From Atopobiaceae bacterium UBA7016 (lineage in GTDB: Bacteria; Actinomycetota; Coriobacteriia; Coriobacteriales; Atopobiaceae), in the NCBI GenBank assembly GCA_002449555.1, contig DJXA01000171.1:5301-12794 (forward strand): a DNA stretch of 7,494 bases, in the 5' to 3' direction. The position numbers and the translations under genes are program-made. The notes below the pieces were generated by a model. It saw only the letters and a program-made list of their open reading frames with translations, had not been told where the DNA came from and ran no database searches. Below, piece after piece: positions 5,804-7,494 of the stretch. Every line of letters begins with the position of its first letter. Within the stretch, counting starts at the first letter, position 1.

Positions 5804-7312
5804 CTACGATTGCAGACGCTGCGTCAGCAGCTGGCTGAAGAGCTTCGGATTGCCGCTTCCCCGGGAGGCCTTCATGCATTGGCCCACCAGATAGCCGACG
5901 ACCTTCTTGTTCCCCTCTTGGTATTGTCGAACCTGCTCAGTACAGCTCCGCAGCACATTCTCCACGATGGTTGCAAGCGCCTCGACGTCGTTTGACTGCC
6001 GAAGCCCTCGCTCGTCGACGATGTGCTCGGGGTCGCCGTCGCCTCCAGCCACCGCTTCCAAGACCTCTCGCGCCTGTGCAAAGGTGATCGCATCTCCCGC
6101 AAGCAGCCGCGCGAGGCTCGCCACCTGCGCCGCATTGACGTCTTCTCGCCCAAACGCGAGGTTGACCACCACTTTGGCAACCATCGGAACCACCGACGCG
6201 TCCACCGCCGAAGCGGCGCTCTCGAAGAGGCCTGCCACATCAGGGTCGCCGGCAATCCGCGCGGCGTCATAGCGCTTGAGGTCCCAGTCGCGCACGTAGC
6301 GGTCACGCTTGGCGTCGGGCAACTCGGGCACGCGCGCACGGCAGCGCTCGATAAACTCGTCGGAAAGGTCGAAGGGCACGAGGTCGGGGTCGGGATACAT
6401 GCGGTAGTCGTCTGCCGTCTCCTTGACGCGCATGACCACGGTGCGGCGACGACTCGGCTCCCAGTGGCGCGTCTCCTGTCGGACCGCACCTCCCCCCTCC
6501 AGCACCTCGGCTTGTCGGCAGATTTCATAGGCAAGGGCGTCATGCAGCGCCTTGAACGAGTTGAGGTTCTTCATCTCGGTCTTGGTACCCAGCTCGCTGG
6601 TACCGCGACGGCGCAGGCTCACGTTGCCGTCGCAGCGCATCGAGCCGTGCTCGAGCGAGCAGTCAGAGATCCCCAGCGTGAGGAAGGTCTGTCGGAGCTT
6701 CTCCATGAAAAGCCGCGCTTCCTCCGGCGTCCGCAGGTCTGGCTCGGTCACCAGCTCGATAAGCGGCGTGCCGCAACGGTTGTAGTCGATGAGGCTCTCC
6801 GTGGCGCCGCCGATGCGCCCCTCGGAGCCGCCAAGGTGGTTCATCTTTGCGGCATCCTCCTCCATGTGGATGCGCAGGATACGAATAGGGGCCACGTAGC
6901 TGCCATCGGACGCCTTCTCGATAGTGCCGTCCGGGCGCTCGCTCGCGCCATCGCCGGCAACCTCAAGGTCGAGGCGCCCGTGCATGACGAAGGCGACCGG
7001 CCCCTGCGTAGTCTGGAAGTTCTTGGCCATGTCAGGGTAGAAGTAGTGCTTTCGGTAGAACATCGAGCGGCGCATGACCTCGCAGTTGGTGGCGATGCCG
7101 GCCATCACGATGGACTCGATGGCCTTCTCGTTGGGCACGGGCAGCGCGCCAGGCATGCCGAGACAGACGGGACAGACGTTGGCGTTGGGCTCGTCGTCGT
7201 GGCTCAGCTTGCAGCCGCAGAACATCTTGGTCTCAAGCGTGGTGAGCTCGGTATGAATCTCAAGGCCGATGATGGCTTCCCAGTCTTGCAGCACCTCCGC
7301 GAGGCTTCGCAT
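5804..7312 (-). CDS. gatB: Asp-tRNA(Asn)/Glu-tRNA(Gln) amidotransferase subunit B
   Basis: GatB binds the mischarged tRNA, phosphorylates its Asp or Glu side chain with ATP, and converts it to the amide with ammonia delivered from GatA. The 502-residue length is normal. The N-terminal kinase-like cradle begins WEAIIGLEIHTELTT (11-25). Four cysteines, FCGC (31-34) and CPVC (47-50), form the CxC-x12-CxxC zinc-binding set seen in many GatB proteins. The family signature DYNRCGTPLIELVTEPDLRT (176-195) is intact, followed by GSMRCDGNVSLR (223-234), EMKNLNSFKAL (246-256) and MYPDPDLVPF (305-314). The C-terminal YqeY-like tRNA-elbow domain ends with KVVGYLVGQCMKASRGSGNP (470-489). The ATG shares one base with the gatA stop codon (TGATG) and has a strong ribosome site inside gatA. 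With AsnRS encoded nearby, the main product is probably Gln-tRNA(Gln). Confidence 0.98.
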   Translation of the reverse strand: MRSLAEVLQDWEAIIGLEIHTELTTLETKMFCGCKLSHDDEPNANVCPVCLGMPGALPVPNEKAIESIVMAGIATNCEVMRRSMFYRKHYFYPDMAKNFQTTQGPVAFVMHGRLDLEVAGDGASERPDGTIEKASDGSYVAPIRILRIHMEEDAAKMNHLGGSEGRIGGATESLIDYNRCGTPLIELVTEPDLRTPEEARLFMEKLRQTFLTLGISDCSLEHGSMRCDGNVSLRRRGTSELGTKTEMKNLNSFKALHDALAYEICRQAEVLEGGGAVRQETRHWEPSRRRTVVMRVKETADDYRMYPDPDLVPFDLSDEFIERCRARVPELPDAKRDRYVRDWDLKRYDAARIAGDPDVAGLFESAASAVDASVVPMVAKVVVNLAFGREDVNAAQVASLARLLAGDAITFAQAREVLEAVAGGDGDPEHIVDERGLRQSNDVEALATIVENVLRSCTEQVRQYQEGNKKVVGYLVGQCMKASRGSGNPKLFSQLLTQRLQS

Positions 7313-7494
7313 CAGAGCTCACCTCCCCTGCCGGCAAAGGCCGGCGCTACCACTCCGGCGAGCTCACCCTCGCGCTCAAGCGCACGCGCGACGGTGAGCA
7401 GGCGGGCGTCGGCAAACGCAGGGCCCTGTAGCTGCGCACCAATGGGCAGGCCGCTCTCCTCCCCCAGCCGCACCGGCACGCTGATGCCGCAGTT
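7312..7494 (-). CDS. gatA: Asp-tRNA(Asn)/Glu-tRNA(Gln) amidotransferase subunit A, C-terminal end
   Basis: The last 60 codons of gatA are present, and the rest lies beyond the window. The reading frame from 7494 downward begins NCGISVPVRLGEESGLPIGA and continues QLQGPAFADARLLTVARALE, the typical end of GatA amidases (N..GIP..SVP, then GLP.G.Q..G..F....LL..A...E). GatA hydrolyses glutamine and passes ammonia to GatB; the Ser-cisSer-Lys active site is in the missing part. The final codons (AGG GGA GGT GAG) double as the gatB ribosome site. A 6-bp hairpin, GCCGGC-AAAG-GCCGGC (7330-7345), sits just before it on the minus strand and might modulate gatB translation. gatC is probably further upstream, but this cannot be seen. 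Confidence 0.95.
   Translation of the reverse strand, partial: NCGISVPVRLGEESGLPIGAQLQGPAFADARLLTVARALEREGELAGVVAPAFAGRGGEL
7319..7328 (-). promoter_or_regulatory. gatB ribosome binding site embedded in the end of gatA
   Basis: The minus strand reads GGGGAGGTGA shortly before the gatB ATG (7312-7310), nearly full complementarity to the 16S 3' end. It lies in gatA codons and the stop/start overlap is TGATG, which supports translational coupling. Confidence 0.8.

Overview
The window is a GC-rich, densely coded piece of a bacterial chromosome, most likely from an actinobacterium. My best guess is the Coriobacteriia (Olsenella, Atopobium or Collinsella-like), but this is an inference from base composition, gene content and protein style. 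No marker in the window proves it. Three kinds of genes are present: translation genes (asnS; gatA and gatB), an envelope-stress group (pspA, a GIDE-like membrane protein, and a divergent DUF218/YdcF membrane protein), and one fermentative oxidoreductase (fucO).

Layout from left to right. Positions 1-451 (minus) hold the first 150 codons of fucO, lactaldehyde reductase, cut by the window edge. Positions 452-626 form an intergenic region with a small inverted repeat near a weak fucO promoter and a perfect 62-bp palindrome (549-610) just after the asnS stop. Positions 627-2030 (minus) are asnS, with a GTG start fixed by a strong Shine-Dalgarno. Positions 2031-2169 carry the asnS leader and a second perfect 62-bp palindrome (2099-2160), which sits 9 bp after the stop of the next gene. 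Positions 2170-3438 (minus) encode a 422-aa single-pass membrane protein that looks like a GIDE/BAM domain split by a long low-complexity insert. Positions 3543-4208 (minus) are pspA, and a strong strand-specific hairpin lies between these two genes. Positions 4209-4485 are a divergent regulatory region. Positions 4486-5364 (plus) encode a four-helix membrane protein with a DUF218 domain. Positions 5383-5793, 5804-7312 and 7312-7494 (all minus) are the end of a tightly coupled operon reading gatA (partial), gatB, then a small membrane protein with an HEYGH metalloprotease-like motif.

How they work together. AsnRS charges tRNA-Asn directly. GatAB, with GatC presumably encoded upstream outside the window, is a tRNA-dependent amidotransferase that here probably serves mainly Gln-tRNA(Gln). 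PspA is an ESCRT-III-like membrane-protecting protein. The GIDE-like gene follows it on the same strand with no visible promoter of its own, so the two look like a membrane-stress pair. The DUF218 protein is transcribed divergently from the same region.

The least expected things are the two palindromes, which share no overall sequence but have identical geometry (30-bp arms, 2-nt centre, and a 5-3-5 hairpin at the same offset in each arm), and the PspA/GIDE-like pairing. No CRISPR array, tRNA, rRNA, insertion sequence or phage gene was seen, and no stretch over 300 bases lacks a gene.
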